Notes: generated from the letters alone by a model not told the origin. A stretch of DNA of 64,000 nucleotides from CALDTK01 sp965215215 (GCA_965215215.1 OZ244043.1:3224001-3288000); one strand, 5' to 3'. Numbered from the stretch's first letter, positions 17,049 to 26,184 are shown. A program made the numbers and translations.

Positions 17049-17594
17049 ATGGATGTCGCTAGCTGGTTCTTGGATACGTGGCCTAACCTGATCAAGGCGG
17101 TGGTAGTCGGAGTATCCAGCTATTTATCGATTATACTCATGCTGCGGATTAGCGGCAAACGCACGTTGAGCAAGATGAACATGTTCGACTGGATCATCAC
17201 GCTCGGCATGGGGTCGGTTATGGCCACCTCCCTCACCGACCCCAGTGTGCCCTACGCACGTGTCATCGTCTCCTTCGCGACCTTGATCTGCGCTCAGTAT
17301 GTCGTGACCTGGCTATCGGTTCGGTTTCAGGCCATCGATAATCTCGTGAAAGCGCCCCCCTCGATCCTGTACTACCAGGGGAAGTTCCTCCGCGAAGAGA
17401 TGAAGCGGGAGCGGGTACCCGAATCGGAGATTCTGTCCGCGATGCGCCAGAGCGGGTACGGCTCACCGAGCGATGTCGATGCGGTTCTCTTCGAATCGAA
17501 CGGGAAGCTGGTGGTGATGCAAAAGCTCACCGTAAGTCAGGCGAACGCAGTGCGACCGGCGGAGAACTGGGAACACGTAAGTGAGCTCAGCTAG
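17049..17594 (+). CDS. DUF421 (YetF-like) membrane protein
   Basis: A 181-residue protein of the DUF421 family. Two or three transmembrane segments (about residues 14-32, 50-65, 72-92) precede a small soluble domain containing PPSILYYQGKFLREEMKRER and the typical DVDAVLFESNGKLVV. Family members such as YetF are membrane proteins whose role is little understood. It is convergent with atpG (15 bp between stops) and divergent from the antiporter. No terminator hairpin is evident in the convergent gap. Confidence 0.85.
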   Translation: MDVASWFLDTWPNLIKAVVVGVSSYLSIILMLRISGKRTLSKMNMFDWIITLGMGSVMATSLTDPSVPYARVIVSFATLICAQYVVTWLSVRFQAIDNLVKAPPSILYYQGKFLREEMKRERVPESEILSAMRQSGYGSPSDVDAVLFESNGKLVVMQKLTVSQANAVRPAENWEHVSELS

Positions 17595-17609
17595 AAGCCC
17601 CAATACCTA

Positions 17610-18503
17610 CTACCCCTCGAGTGCTGCGGCACCCCCGACGATTTCCGCGAGCTCACTGGTGATGACCTCCTGGCGGGCCTTGTTGTAGCTCACTCGGAGA
17701 TCGCGTAAGAGGTCGTCCGCGTTGTCGGTCGCTTTATCCATCGCCGTCATCCGCGCACCGTGCTCACCGGCGCTCACGTCGAGCACGTAGCTGTGGAAGG
17801 TGGTCTGCAGGATGGTGGGCACGAGGTACTCGAGCAACTTGGCCTGATTCGGCTCAAAAATGTAGTCCGCCCGCACGACGGCTTCACCCTCGGCGGCTTC
17901 GAGCTTAGGTACCGGTAAGAACTGGGCAACTTGCGGAAATTGCATGGCGGCGTTGCGGAACTGCGAGTACACCACGTCTACCCGGTCCAGCGATCCGTCG
18001 AGGTAGCGATCCATCAGGTACTTGCTGGCCCCGGCTACGCTATCGAAAGCGGTGTCGACGGTTAGGCCCTGGTACGCCGTTACGTAATTGGCCTGCGGAA
18101 CACGCTTCTTGAAGTACTCATAGCCCTTTTTGCCGATCCCCAGAATCGTGAGCGTACCCTGCGCCATGGCGTACCGGTAGGGCCCGGTTTCGAGAACCGC
18201 GGCGGCCGCCTTCGCGATGTTGCTGTTGAACGCCCCGGCCAAGCCGCGGTCCGAGGTTACGACCACGAGGCAGGCGTGCCGAACCGGGCGCTCGACACCG
18301 TAAGCGGAGCCACCCTCCCCGTCGAGGTTGGAGAGGATGTTCTGCAGGATCGCGTTGAGCTTCCGCGCGTAGGGTCGTACCTCCTGGATCGCCTGCTGGG
18401 CGCGGCGCAGCTTCGAGGCCGAGACCATCTTCATGGCCCGGGTAATCTGCTGGGTGTTCTTGACCGAAGCGATGCGATCACGAACTTCTTTGAGGTTTGC
18501 CAC
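17610..18503 (-). CDS. atpG: ATP synthase F1 subunit gamma
   Basis: A 297-residue central-stalk subunit that couples c-ring rotation to catalysis in F1. The N-terminal coiled-coil start ANLKEVRDRIASVKNTQQIT is diagnostic, VVTSDRGLAGAFN lies near residues 82-95, and the C-terminal helix ends with RMTAMDKATDNADDLL and YNKARQEVITSELAEIVGG. It is the last gene of the atpBEFHAG operon, 43 bp after atpA. The beta and epsilon subunits are not in the window, in line with the split atp loci common in Bacteroidota. Confidence 0.97.
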   Translation of the reverse strand: MANLKEVRDRIASVKNTQQITRAMKMVSASKLRRAQQAIQEVRPYARKLNAILQNILSNLDGEGGSAYGVERPVRHACLVVVTSDRGLAGAFNSNIAKAAAAVLETGPYRYAMAQGTLTILGIGKKGYEYFKKRVPQANYVTAYQGLTVDTAFDSVAGASKYLMDRYLDGSLDRVDVVYSQFRNAAMQFPQVAQFLPVPKLEAAEGEAVVRADYIFEPNQAKLLEYLVPTILQTTFHSYVLDVSAGEHGARMTAMDKATDNADDLLRDLRVSYNKARQEVITSELAEIVGGAAALEG

Positions 18504-18546
18504 TGCGGTGAGCTTTTGCCTGTGCGATTTAGAAGGGGCGGGTCAA

Positions 18547-20130
18547 CTAGCGGTACTGCGCGCTCATCTCGTCGGCGAGGCCGCGTACCGTCTCGAGGTC
18601 TTCGGGGTTGAGCTTACCCGAGCGGAAGTTGTCGAGCACGGCGGGGCTGCGTTGCTCGAGCGTAGTCCCGAACAGGTCCTCGAACTCACGGATCTTGTTC
18701 ACCGGCACATCGCGCAGCAGGTTGTTGGTAGCGAGGTAGATGATCGCTACCTGTTTGGCCACCGACACCGGGGAGTACTGGGGTTGGATGAGCACCTGCA
18801 CGTTGCGCTTACCCTTCTCGAGTACGCTCTGCGTGGCCGCGTCGAGGTCGGAACCAAACTTCGAGAAGGCCTCGAGCTCCCGATACTGCGCCTGGTCGAG
18901 CTTGAGGGTACCCGACACCTTCTTCATCGATTTGATCTGCGCCGATCCTCCTACGCGACTCACCGATACACCCACGTTGATGGCGGGGCGCACGCCGGCG
19001 TTAAAGAGGTTGGTCTCGAGGAAGATCTGCCCGTCCGTGATCGAGATCACGTTGGTCGGGATGTAGGCGGACACATCACCCGCCTGCGTCTCGATGATCG
19101 GTAGGGCCGTCAGCGAACCACCGCCGCGGACGAGCTTGGCGTCGACCAGGCTCTGCGGGAGGTCGTTCATCTGCTGCACGATCTCGTCGTTTTCGATCAC
19201 CTTGGCCGCACGCTCGAGGAGGCGGCTGTGGAGGTAGAATACGTCTCCGGGGTAAGCCTCCCGACCCGGTGGGCGGCGAAGGAGCAACGACACCTCGCGG
19301 TAGGCTACGGCCTGCTTCGAGAGATCGTCGTACACGATGAGTGCCGGGCGACCGGTATCCCGGAAAAACTCGCCGATCGCAGCCCCGGCAAACGGAGCGT
19401 AAAACTGAAGCGGGGCCGGATCGGAGGCCGAGGCCGCAACGATCACCGTATAGGCGAGTGCCCCGTACTGCTCCAGCGTTTTGGCGATCCCCGCCACCGT
19501 CGAGGCCTTCTGGCCGGAGGCCACGTAGATGCAGAACACCGGCTCCCCGCGGTCGTAGAACTCCTTCTGGTTGATGATCGTATCGATGGCGATCGCCGAT
19601 TTGCCCGTCTGGCGATCGCCGATGATGAGCTCGCGCTGACCGCGACCGATCGGAATCATGGCGTCGATCGCCTTGATGCCGGTCTGGAGGGGCTCGGTGA
19701 CCGGTTGACGGAAGATCACGCCCGGTGCCTTGCGCTCCAGCGGCATCGCGTAGGTCGGTCCGGTGATCGGCCCCTTGCCGTCGATGGGGATACCGAGGGG
19801 GTTGACGACTCGACCGATGTGGCCCTCGCCGACGTCGATGGATGCGATCTGCCCGGTGCGCTTCACCTTCGATCCCTCGCGGATGAAGTCGGCCTCACCG
19901 AGCAACACTACCCCCACGTTGTCTTCCTCCAGGTTGAGCACGATGGCGCGTACGCCCGTCTCGAACTCCACGAGCTCACCGGCCTGCGCCTTGCTCAGTC
20001 CGTACACGCGGGCGATGCCGTCGCCCACCTGGAGTACGGTACCGACCTCTTCGAGCTCGGCAGCGGTCGAGGTTCCTGAGAGTTGTTGCTTGAGAATCGC
20101 GGAAATCTCGTCTGGTTTGACGCCGACCAT
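18547..20130 (-). CDS. atpA: ATP synthase F1 subunit alpha
   Basis: A 527-residue regulatory nucleotide-binding subunit of F1. The Walker A is GDRQTGKSAIAID, Walker B is in ALIVYDDLSKQA, and the family signature PAINVGVSVSRVGGSAQ is intact. Full family length. The start MVGVKPDEISAILKQQL is the usual N-terminal helix that contacts delta. An 87-bp gap separates it from atpH; it contains a near-perfect inverted repeat CGGACCT/AGGTCCG at 20148-20163, 18 bp before the ATG, possibly a hairpin that tunes translation. Confidence 0.97.
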   Translation of the reverse strand: MVGVKPDEISAILKQQLSGTSTAAELEEVGTVLQVGDGIARVYGLSKAQAGELVEFETGVRAIVLNLEEDNVGVVLLGEADFIREGSKVKRTGQIASIDVGEGHIGRVVNPLGIPIDGKGPITGPTYAMPLERKAPGVIFRQPVTEPLQTGIKAIDAMIPIGRGQRELIIGDRQTGKSAIAIDTIINQKEFYDRGEPVFCIYVASGQKASTVAGIAKTLEQYGALAYTVIVAASASDPAPLQFYAPFAGAAIGEFFRDTGRPALIVYDDLSKQAVAYREVSLLLRRPPGREAYPGDVFYLHSRLLERAAKVIENDEIVQQMNDLPQSLVDAKLVRGGGSLTALPIIETQAGDVSAYIPTNVISITDGQIFLETNLFNAGVRPAINVGVSVSRVGGSAQIKSMKKVSGTLKLDQAQYRELEAFSKFGSDLDAATQSVLEKGKRNVQVLIQPQYSPVSVAKQVAIIYLATNNLLRDVPVNKIREFEDLFGTTLEQRSPAVLDNFRSGKLNPEDLETVRGLADEMSAQYR

Positions 20131-20147
20131 GTGCTTGGATTTGGAAG

Positions 20148-20163
20148 CGGACCTGAAGGTCCG
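20148..20163 (-). promoter_or_regulatory. Inverted repeat before atpA
   Basis: CGGACCT and AGGTCCG are perfect complements separated by two bases, in the 87-bp atpH-atpA gap. A hairpin here would lie 18 bases before the atpA start codon. No T-run follows, so it is not a terminator. A role in mRNA processing or in setting alpha-subunit output is inference only. Confidence 0.35.
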
Positions 20164-20217
20164 GAATGTATGTTGACCTAGACAGGCCGCCTAGGAGTAG
20201 CGTTTATTAAGCGTCGG

Positions 20218-20787
20218 TTACCCCTGACTGATGTTGCTCACGTAGGGGTTGCCGGTAAATTCTTTGCGTAAGGTATTGAGCTGGGTGCGGGCACTCGCAT
20301 CGTACAGTTGGTCGCCCACCTGAAGTACGAAGCCGCCCAGGAGCGCCGGGTCGATCGTTTGGGTGAGTTCGATGGTCTCGCCCGTCATGCCCTGCGCCAG
20401 CAGCTTGTCCTTGATGTCCTGCACCGCTTTGGGCTCCAGCGGCGTGGCGCTGGTCAGCGTAACGACGCTAATGCCTTTCCCCTCGCGGTACTGCTCGAGG
20501 TAGGCGTCGGCAATCTCCGGCAGCGCTTCCTCGCGGTGCTTGTCGACTACGATCCGGAAGAAGGCCCGCGTGATCTCCTGGTAGCTGCCGAAAAGCGCGT
20601 CGATCACACCCTGCTTTTTGTGCGCGGGGATTACCGGACTCTTGAGCATCACGTGCAAATCTCGGTTTTTCACCGCGACCTGGAAATTGCGGATGTCCTC
20701 GGTCACGGCTTCGAGGTCCCCTCGATCCTGGGCGAGTTCGATGAGCGATTTAGCGTAACGCCCGGCGATGCGAGTAGCGGAACTCAT
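20218..20787 (-). CDS. atpH: ATP synthase F1 subunit delta (OSCP)
   Basis: A 189-residue peripheral-stalk subunit that links F1 alpha to the b-subunits. The N-terminal helical domain starts TRIAGRYAKSLIELAQD and the C-terminal sandwich has DPALLGGFVLQVGDQLYDAS, the usual OSCP signature. Its ATG directly abuts the atpF stop (TAA at 20788-20790, no spacer), so the two are likely co-translated. Length and gene order are normal. Confidence 0.95.
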   Translation of the reverse strand: MSSATRIAGRYAKSLIELAQDRGDLEAVTEDIRNFQVAVKNRDLHVMLKSPVIPAHKKQGVIDALFGSYQEITRAFFRIVVDKHREEALPEIADAYLEQYREGKGISVVTLTSATPLEPKAVQDIKDKLLAQGMTGETIELTQTIDPALLGGFVLQVGDQLYDASARTQLNTLRKEFTGNPYVSNISQG

Positions 20788-21306
20788 TTAGTTAAGCTTG
20801 ATCTCGTCGATGAGCGTATTGGCGTAGCGTTGCTGCGCGCTCGGGTCTGCGAGTTGATTGCGCAGGATCTTTTGGGCGACGTCGATGGCGAGTTGCCCGG
20901 CGCTGTTCTTCACCTCGAGCATGGCCGCGTTCTTCTGCGTCTCGATCTCGGCGTGTGCCTCGGCCACGATGCGGGCGCTTTCGGTACGGGCCTGCTCGCG
21001 AGCCGCCTTCAGGATACCTTCCTGCGCCTCCTTCGCTTCCTTCATCATGAGGGTGCGCTCGGTTTGGGCCTGCTTGAGCAACGACTGATTTTCGGTCTTG
21101 AGCTGCGCCATCTCGGTGCGCGCGCGATCGGCTTCCGCTAGGGCTCCACCGATGCTTTCCTCCCGTTCGCGCAGTGCACGGGCGATGGGCTTGAACGTGA
21201 AGCGCCCGAGCACCAGCCAGGTTAGGGCGAAGATGACGAGCGCCCAGAAGATCATCCCGATCTCGGGCTGAATAGGGGAGAATTCCGCGAGAAATAAAGC
21301 TTGCAT
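20788..21306 (-). CDS. atpF: ATP synthase Fo subunit b
   Basis: A 172-residue stator subunit: a single N-terminal transmembrane helix (IGMIFWALVIFALTWLVLG, residues 15-33) and a long charged coiled coil rich in Ala, Glu and Arg. Start 21306 (MQALFLAEFSPIQPE) is chosen because it gives the normal short periplasmic tail; an upstream extension to 21399 would cross the atpE-atpF hairpin and looks wrong. The gene sits 108 bp after atpE. Confidence 0.95.
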   Translation of the reverse strand: MQALFLAEFSPIQPEIGMIFWALVIFALTWLVLGRFTFKPIARALREREESIGGALAEADRARTEMAQLKTENQSLLKQAQTERTLMMKEAKEAQEGILKAAREQARTESARIVAEAHAEIETQKNAAMLEVKNSAGQLAIDVAQKILRNQLADPSAQQRYANTLIDEIKLN

Positions 21307-21332
21307 ATCGCTTTCGCTAAAACTTGTGAATA

Positions 21333-21371
21333 AGCACCGGGCTGCGGCCAATCGCCTCGTGACCCGGTGCT
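21333..21371 (-). promoter_or_regulatory. Hairpin in the atpE-atpF gap
   Basis: AGCACCGGG (21333-21341) and CCCGGTGCT (21363-21371) form a perfect nine-pair stem around a 21-base loop, just downstream of atpE in the direction of transcription. Only a short T-poor stretch follows, so it is not a strong terminator. In atp operons, differential expression of the c subunit is often set by intergenic structures; this hairpin is well placed to protect an atpE-ending mRNA or to attenuate. That function is inferred. Confidence 0.45.
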
Positions 21372-21414
21372 GTGTTTTCGGTTTTCCCGTAAGGGTCAAC
21401 CTGCAATCGGAGGA

Positions 21415-21636
21415 TCAACCAGCCGCGTTACCGCCGAGGATAAGTCCAACCACGATCGCGAACAGCGCGGCACCCTCGACGAGGGCGGCGGCGATGATCA
21501 TCGTGGTACGGATGTCCCCCGAGGCCTCGGGCTGGCGGGCGATGGCGTCCATGGCGTGTCCGCCGATCTGGCCAATACCGAGTCCGGCGCCGAGTACGGC
21601 GAGTCCGGCTCCAATTGCTGCAAGTCCTGCTCCCAT
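21415..21636 (-). CDS. atpE: ATP synthase Fo subunit c
   Basis: A 73-residue two-helix proteolipid. The first helix is glycine-rich (GAGLAVLGAGLGIGQIGG), the polar loop is ARQPEASGD, and the second helix carries the ion-binding Glu in ALVEGAAL (residue 54). Glycine, not Ser or Thr, follows this Glu, so a proton-coupled rather than sodium-coupled ring is likely, although a Gln is present in helix 1. It is 34 bp after atpB. Confidence 0.97.
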   Translation of the reverse strand: MGAGLAAIGAGLAVLGAGLGIGQIGGHAMDAIARQPEASGDIRTTMIIAAALVEGAALFAIVVGLILGGNAAG

Positions 21637-21670
21637 GAGCTATGTAAATTGAAAAAGGTAAAAAGGTGCG

Positions 21671-22939
21671 TTAGGCCGGTACGTGCGGAGCGCCGTGCTC
21701 CCCGTGCTCGACGTGGTGTTCCTCGACAGCCGACCCGATGTACAGGGCGCTGAGCAAGGTGAAGATGAAAGCCTGGAGGAAGGCGACGAAGATTTCGAGC
21801 AAGTTCATCACGAACACGAACGGAATCGCCAGACCGGCCCCGGCGATGGTGCCCGGGATGCTCTCGCCGTTGTCGCCAAACAGAAAGATCAGGCCGATGA
21901 GACTGAGAATGATGATGTGGCCCGCCGTGATGTTGGCGAACAAGCGAATCATGAGCGTGAACGGCTTGATGAAAAGTCCGAGGACCTCGATGAGTGCCAT
22001 GAGCGGCTTGAGTGCAATCGGCACGCCCGGCATCCAGAACACGTGACCCCAGTAGTCGCGATTGCCGCTAAAATTCACGACCAGAAAGGTGGTAAAGGCG
22101 AGCGCGAAAGTCATCCCGATGTTGCCCGTCACGTTCGCCCCGAACGGTGCGAAAGGAATCAGGCCGAACATGTTGATGATCAAAATGAAGAAAAACAGCG
22201 TGCACAGAAACGGGAAGTAGCGCTCGTACTTCGGTCCGATCATCTGCTTGGCGATGTCGTCGCGTACAAACAGGATGATCGGCTCGAAAAAGCTCTGGAT
22301 GCCGCTCGGAGCCCTGCCTTCGTTTTTGGTGTACCCGCTCCTCACCGAGAGGAAGATCAGGGCGAACACGAGCATCGCGAACAGCATGGTCACCACGTTC
22401 TTCGTGATCGAAAAGTCGATCCAACCCGACCAGTTGAGTAGGGTGGAGGCCGCGTCTAACGCGTACGCCTGCCCCCCGGAAAAGGCGACGAGCGAGGAGG
22501 CGCCGGTGGCGTCGTCGCGTGGACCCACGGACTCGATGGACGTGAGGCTCGCGCGGGCGGCCGGGTCCGCGAGGCGACGTAGCTCACCGTGATCGAGGAT
22601 GTAGCCGTGGACCACCTCGGTGGCCATGTGGTGCTCGTCGGTCACCGCCTGGTCAACCCCGGTGTGTTCTTCGTCGTGTTCCTCCGCGTGCTCGTTGCGC
22701 GCGTAGAAGCTACTCGACATGAAAGCGACCAGCCCATCGTCCTGACTCCAGGCGATGACCGGGAGCGGCACGTGCCAGTCCCCGAGGATGTGAAATTCGT
22801 TGGCATCCGCGATGTGATGCATCACCCGATCGGTGTAGCGCTCGTCCGCCTCCCCTTCCGTATCCGCGGCGTGCGCCGCTTGGGGGAGCGAAAGGAGGAA
22901 AAAGGCGAGTGAGAGTAAGCTTAAGAATCGTACCTGCAT
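21671..22939 (-). CDS. atpB: ATP synthase Fo subunit a with long N-terminal extracytoplasmic extension
   Basis: A 422-residue stator channel subunit. A signal-peptide-like hydrophobic start (residues 5-24) precedes about 170 residues before the five-to-six-helix a-subunit core, which includes IKPFTLMIRLFANITAGH with the essential Arg. The extension is rich in His and acidic residues (82-118, such as RNEHAEEHDEEH and DEHHM), and the C-terminus is also His/Glu-rich (EEHHVEHGEHG). Long N-termini are known in Bacteroidota AtpB, but the His clusters are notable. Start 22939 gives the signal peptide; the open frame extends further up to 23065 into promoter DNA. First gene of the operon. Confidence 0.95.
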   Translation of the reverse strand: MQVRFLSLLSLAFFLLSLPQAAHAADTEGEADERYTDRVMHHIADANEFHILGDWHVPLPVIAWSQDDGLVAFMSSSFYARNEHAEEHDEEHTGVDQAVTDEHHMATEVVHGYILDHGELRRLADPAARASLTSIESVGPRDDATGASSLVAFSGGQAYALDAASTLLNWSGWIDFSITKNVVTMLFAMLVFALIFLSVRSGYTKNEGRAPSGIQSFFEPIILFVRDDIAKQMIGPKYERYFPFLCTLFFFILIINMFGLIPFAPFGANVTGNIGMTFALAFTTFLVVNFSGNRDYWGHVFWMPGVPIALKPLMALIEVLGLFIKPFTLMIRLFANITAGHIIILSLIGLIFLFGDNGESIPGTIAGAGLAIPFVFVMNLLEIFVAFLQAFIFTLLSALYIGSAVEEHHVEHGEHGAPHVPA

Positions 22940-22972
22940 GCCGGTGGGCGGTGGCGGTTTTGAAATCGGCTG

Positions 22973-22980
22973 CAAAAGTA
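22973..22980 (-). promoter_or_regulatory. -7 element of the atp operon promoter
   Basis: On the minus strand TACTTTTG is an exact match to the Bacteroidota -7 consensus TAnnTTTG, about 33 bases before the atpB start. No good TTTG -33 element is found at the expected distance. Confidence 0.45.
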
Positions 22981-23033
22981 CACCACTTATGCTAGCGATT
23001 TTCATCGTGGGGAAAGCTGCTTCGTTGGCTAGC

Positions 23034-26000
23034 TTACACGTCGTCCAACTCCATCGCTTCTTCACTTACCAGCACCTCCGCGTCGCGCTTCAGGTAGTGG
23101 AAGTTGCACCAGGGGCAGTTGTCCTTATCGCGTTGGGTTGCGGCCGGATCTTCGTGACAGCCGGAGAAGTCTTCAGCCACCAAAATCTCCTGCTGCCGCT
23201 CGTCGAGTAGCGCTTCGAACTCGGCGACCTTGCCGGGATCGAGGGCTACGTCCACGACCTCCGTACCCGTGGGGGAGAGGTAGACCAATCTGCCCCGGTT
23301 AGGCAACACGTTGCCGTTCATGTCATCCCGCATTAAGATGGCGTAGTAGGCGAGTTGGCGCCAACGCCGGTCCGAGGTGAGCCTCTTGGCTACGAATGGC
23401 TTCGGCTTCCCGAACTTATAGTCGACCGGGATGCCGAGTGTGGTTTGCGGATCCACGTCGATCCGGTCGATCCGACCGCGGAGTGGGGTACCCGCCGCCG
23501 TGGTCGTGGAAATGGACTGTTCGATTTTGACGTGCAGGCTCAGCGGATCGCTCTGGCTACCGTACCAAGTACGCAGACAGCTCTCACCCTCCGCGCGGTA
23601 CCGCGCGTAGTCCGTACGCGAGAGCCCGTTGCGCTCGAGGTTGAGCAGGTGCGTGAACACCGCAACCAACTCCTCCTCCGATTGAAACTCCAGGTGCTCC
23701 GGATGCAGCGCGTAGCGGTAAAACTCCTTGAGGGTCTCGTGCAGCGTGCGCCGGTAGCGGTCCTTCGGGCGCTCGGTGCGCGGGGTCTCGTTGACGTACT
23801 GGTAGTAGAACCCGAGCTTGCAGCGCTCGAACTCTTGGGCCGCGCCGAGCGTCAGCGGCGAATCCTCCCAACGCGTTTTCGCGAAAGCGGGATCGAGGGC
23901 GGGCGGGGGAGCCGGGAGGGTCCGCTGGTGGATTTTTTCCATCAGGGTCTGCAGCTCCTCGTCGGTGGAGCCGGGTGTCGCCTCGTCGATGCTGCCCTCG
24001 TCGAGTAGCATGCCGACCGCGGAGGCCCTCGACATGGGCCGGCCGTTATCGTTTTCCTCGGGCACGGCGAGCAGCAATCGTTTGCGGGCGCGCGTGAGGG
24101 CTACGTAGAGGAGGCGCCGGTTGGACTCCTCGACCTCGTAGTCCGTCTGCCGGGAGAGCTCGGGGGGTAATTTGAAAGCCCGGCTCGGACCGTTGCGCTT
24201 GCCCTCCCAGGCGCTGTCGGTTAGGTCGTACAGGATCACGCAATCGAATTCGAGCCCCTTGGCCGAGTGCGCCGTCATCAGACTCACCGCGGCCCGGGTG
24301 TCGGCCTGCTTCACGAGGGTGAGCGGCAGGTCGTACTCGCGCAACTCGGCCCAGGTCGCGCACAGACCCTGGAGCGTGAGCGCCGGGTCTTTGCGCGCGC
24401 GCGCCCCGGCATCGCGTACGATCTGGTCGATGGCCTCCAGGCTCAACGCGCGCTGCTCGCCGGCGATCGCCTCGCGGAGTAGTCCCGTGCGCTGGATGGT
24501 TTGCTGCACCACGGTGGGTAGGGGTACCCGCTCGGTTAGGGTCACCAGCTCGTCGAGTAGCTCGGCGGCCACCGCGAAGCGCCGCGGGTCTCGAATCGGG
24601 ACCTCCTCCGCGCTCAGCACCTCCGGGTGGGTGAGTAGGTAGCGCCAGCTCGGTACGCGCTGCGTGTCCGTGAAGCGGTAGCTGTTGAGCGCGAAGAGTT
24701 CCATGGCCGTGAAGCCGATCGCCGGGCAAAGTAGATACTCGAAGGCGAGCTTGGTGTCGACCGGCTCGTCCGCCCTGAGGTTACCGACGAAAGTCAGGAC
24801 GTCTACGAGTCGGCGCACGAGCGGTAAGTCGAGCACGTTGACGCTGCGCTCGAGCCGGTACGGTAGGCCTTCGGCCTCCAAAACCTCGAGCAGGCGTTCG
24901 GCCTGGGCGTGCTTGCGGTAGATGACGGCGATCTCGTCGGCCGGGACACCCTCGGCGAGCCAGCTTCGGATCTGTTGACCGACCTCGAAGGCCTGCACCA
25001 AGGCGTTCGGGTAGGTAACGGTCCGCGGCCGCGGTCTGCGGTCGAATCGCCCCCCCTCCACGAGCACCTTGTCGAGCGCTCGCCCCTGGATTTGGGTGAG
25101 CCGCGATTTATTCGGTTCGATCACGAGCTGAGCGGCATCGAGGATCCCCTGGTGCGAGCGGTAGTTTTCGGCGAGTACCGCCAGGCTGATGCCCCCGGCG
25201 AAGCGCTCGGTGTGATCGCGTAGGCTCGCGATCCGCGCGCCCTGAAACTCGAAGATCGCCTGGTCGTCGTCGCCGACGACGAAGAGGTTCGGGCTTTCCT
25301 CCTCGGCGAGCAGTCCGAGGATCTCGATCTGTAAACCGTTGGTGTCCTGAAACTCGTCGACGAGGGTGAACTGATACTTCTCCTGCAGGATAAACCGCAA
25401 GGTCTCGTGCGCTTCGAGCGCGTCGCGCAGCCAGAGGAGCTGGTCCCCGTAATCGTAAAATCCGCGCTCGCGCTTTAGCTCGGCGTACCCGTCGTAGAGC
25501 TCGGCGCCGGCGATGAGGCGCTCCATGCGTTCGGTCTCCTCGGCCACCTTGCCCGGGTGCGGATCCCCCTTCTGAAATCCCTTGTACTTGCGCTTGTACT
25601 GGTACTCCGGGTCGTCTTCCAGACCGGCGGCGTGCGCCCCGGCCTCCGCGATCACCAGCGCCGGTTCCCAACGCTCCTGATTCATCAGGTTGAAGAGCCA
25701 GAGCAGGTCCTTGTTGTGCGTGTACGGACTGTAGCTCGGACCGCGTACGGGATGTTTTGGCGGAAGCCCGTCGATGAGTCGGTTGACGAGGCGGATGCGG
25801 TCGAGCTCGTCCATCTGCACCCAGTCCGTGTAGTCGAAGAGGTCGGGGTGCTCCTCGATGACGCGCCGCGCGAAGTCGTGAAAGGTGTGCACCGCCACGC
25901 GCGAACCGGCCACACCGATGAATCGCACGAGTCGGTCGCGCATCGCCTTCACGCCCGCGTTCGTGAAGGTGAGGCAGAGGATGTTACCGGGTTGGATGTC

Positions 26001-26165
26001 CTCGCGGAGCAAGATATTCCCGATCCGCGCGGCGAGCATGTGCGTTTTGCCGGTGCCCGGGCCGGCGAGCACCATCCAGGGGCCATGGATACCTTCTACG
26101 GCCTGGCGCTGCTGTGGGTTGAGGGCGTCGAGCGTTTTTCGAAAGGCGGGGGTGGGCTGGATCAT
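23034..26165 (-). CDS. UvrD/PcrA-family helicase with C-terminal RecB-like nuclease
   Basis: A 1043-residue SF1 helicase fused to a PD-(D/E)XK nuclease. Helicase motifs: Q-motif LNPQQRQAVEG, Walker A AGPGTGKT (34-41), DEXX box LVDEFQDTN, motif III VGDDDQAIFEFQGA, and SLMTAHSAKGLEFDCVIL near the end of the motor. The C-terminal nuclease has GRIDRIDVDP and VDYKFGK as active-site strands. Cysteines flank it (C in FERCKLGFYYQY, then GCHEDP and CPWC), the AddB-like arrangement of a 4Fe-4S cluster. It likely acts in double-strand break processing or repair. Start 26165 (MIQPTPAFRKTLDAL) is chosen by similarity to the family N-terminus; the extension to 26282 would overlap the divergent gene. Confidence 0.88.
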   Translation of the reverse strand: MIQPTPAFRKTLDALNPQQRQAVEGIHGPWMVLAGPGTGKTHMLAARIGNILLREDIQPGNILCLTFTNAGVKAMRDRLVRFIGVAGSRVAVHTFHDFARRVIEEHPDLFDYTDWVQMDELDRIRLVNRLIDGLPPKHPVRGPSYSPYTHNKDLLWLFNLMNQERWEPALVIAEAGAHAAGLEDDPEYQYKRKYKGFQKGDPHPGKVAEETERMERLIAGAELYDGYAELKRERGFYDYGDQLLWLRDALEAHETLRFILQEKYQFTLVDEFQDTNGLQIEILGLLAEEESPNLFVVGDDDQAIFEFQGARIASLRDHTERFAGGISLAVLAENYRSHQGILDAAQLVIEPNKSRLTQIQGRALDKVLVEGGRFDRRPRPRTVTYPNALVQAFEVGQQIRSWLAEGVPADEIAVIYRKHAQAERLLEVLEAEGLPYRLERSVNVLDLPLVRRLVDVLTFVGNLRADEPVDTKLAFEYLLCPAIGFTAMELFALNSYRFTDTQRVPSWRYLLTHPEVLSAEEVPIRDPRRFAVAAELLDELVTLTERVPLPTVVQQTIQRTGLLREAIAGEQRALSLEAIDQIVRDAGARARKDPALTLQGLCATWAELREYDLPLTLVKQADTRAAVSLMTAHSAKGLEFDCVILYDLTDSAWEGKRNGPSRAFKLPPELSRQTDYEVEESNRRLLYVALTRARKRLLLAVPEENDNGRPMSRASAVGMLLDEGSIDEATPGSTDEELQTLMEKIHQRTLPAPPPALDPAFAKTRWEDSPLTLGAAQEFERCKLGFYYQYVNETPRTERPKDRYRRTLHETLKEFYRYALHPEHLEFQSEEELVAVFTHLLNLERNGLSRTDYARYRAEGESCLRTWYGSQSDPLSLHVKIEQSISTTTAAGTPLRGRIDRIDVDPQTTLGIPVDYKFGKPKPFVAKRLTSDRRWRQLAYYAILMRDDMNGNVLPNRGRLVYLSPTGTEVVDVALDPGKVAEFEALLDERQQEILVAEDFSGCHEDPAATQRDKDNCPWCNFHYLKRDAEVLVSEEAMELDDV

Positions 26166-26176
26166 GGGCTGGATCG

Positions 26177-26184
26177 CGAAGGTA
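26177..26184 (-). promoter_or_regulatory. Putative -7 element of helicase gene
   Basis: TACCTTCG on the minus strand, one base from TAnnTTTG, ending 11 bases before the helicase ATG. The same octamer is found at the rpsL promoter, which supports it as a local -7 variant. No -33 element is clear. Confidence 0.3.
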
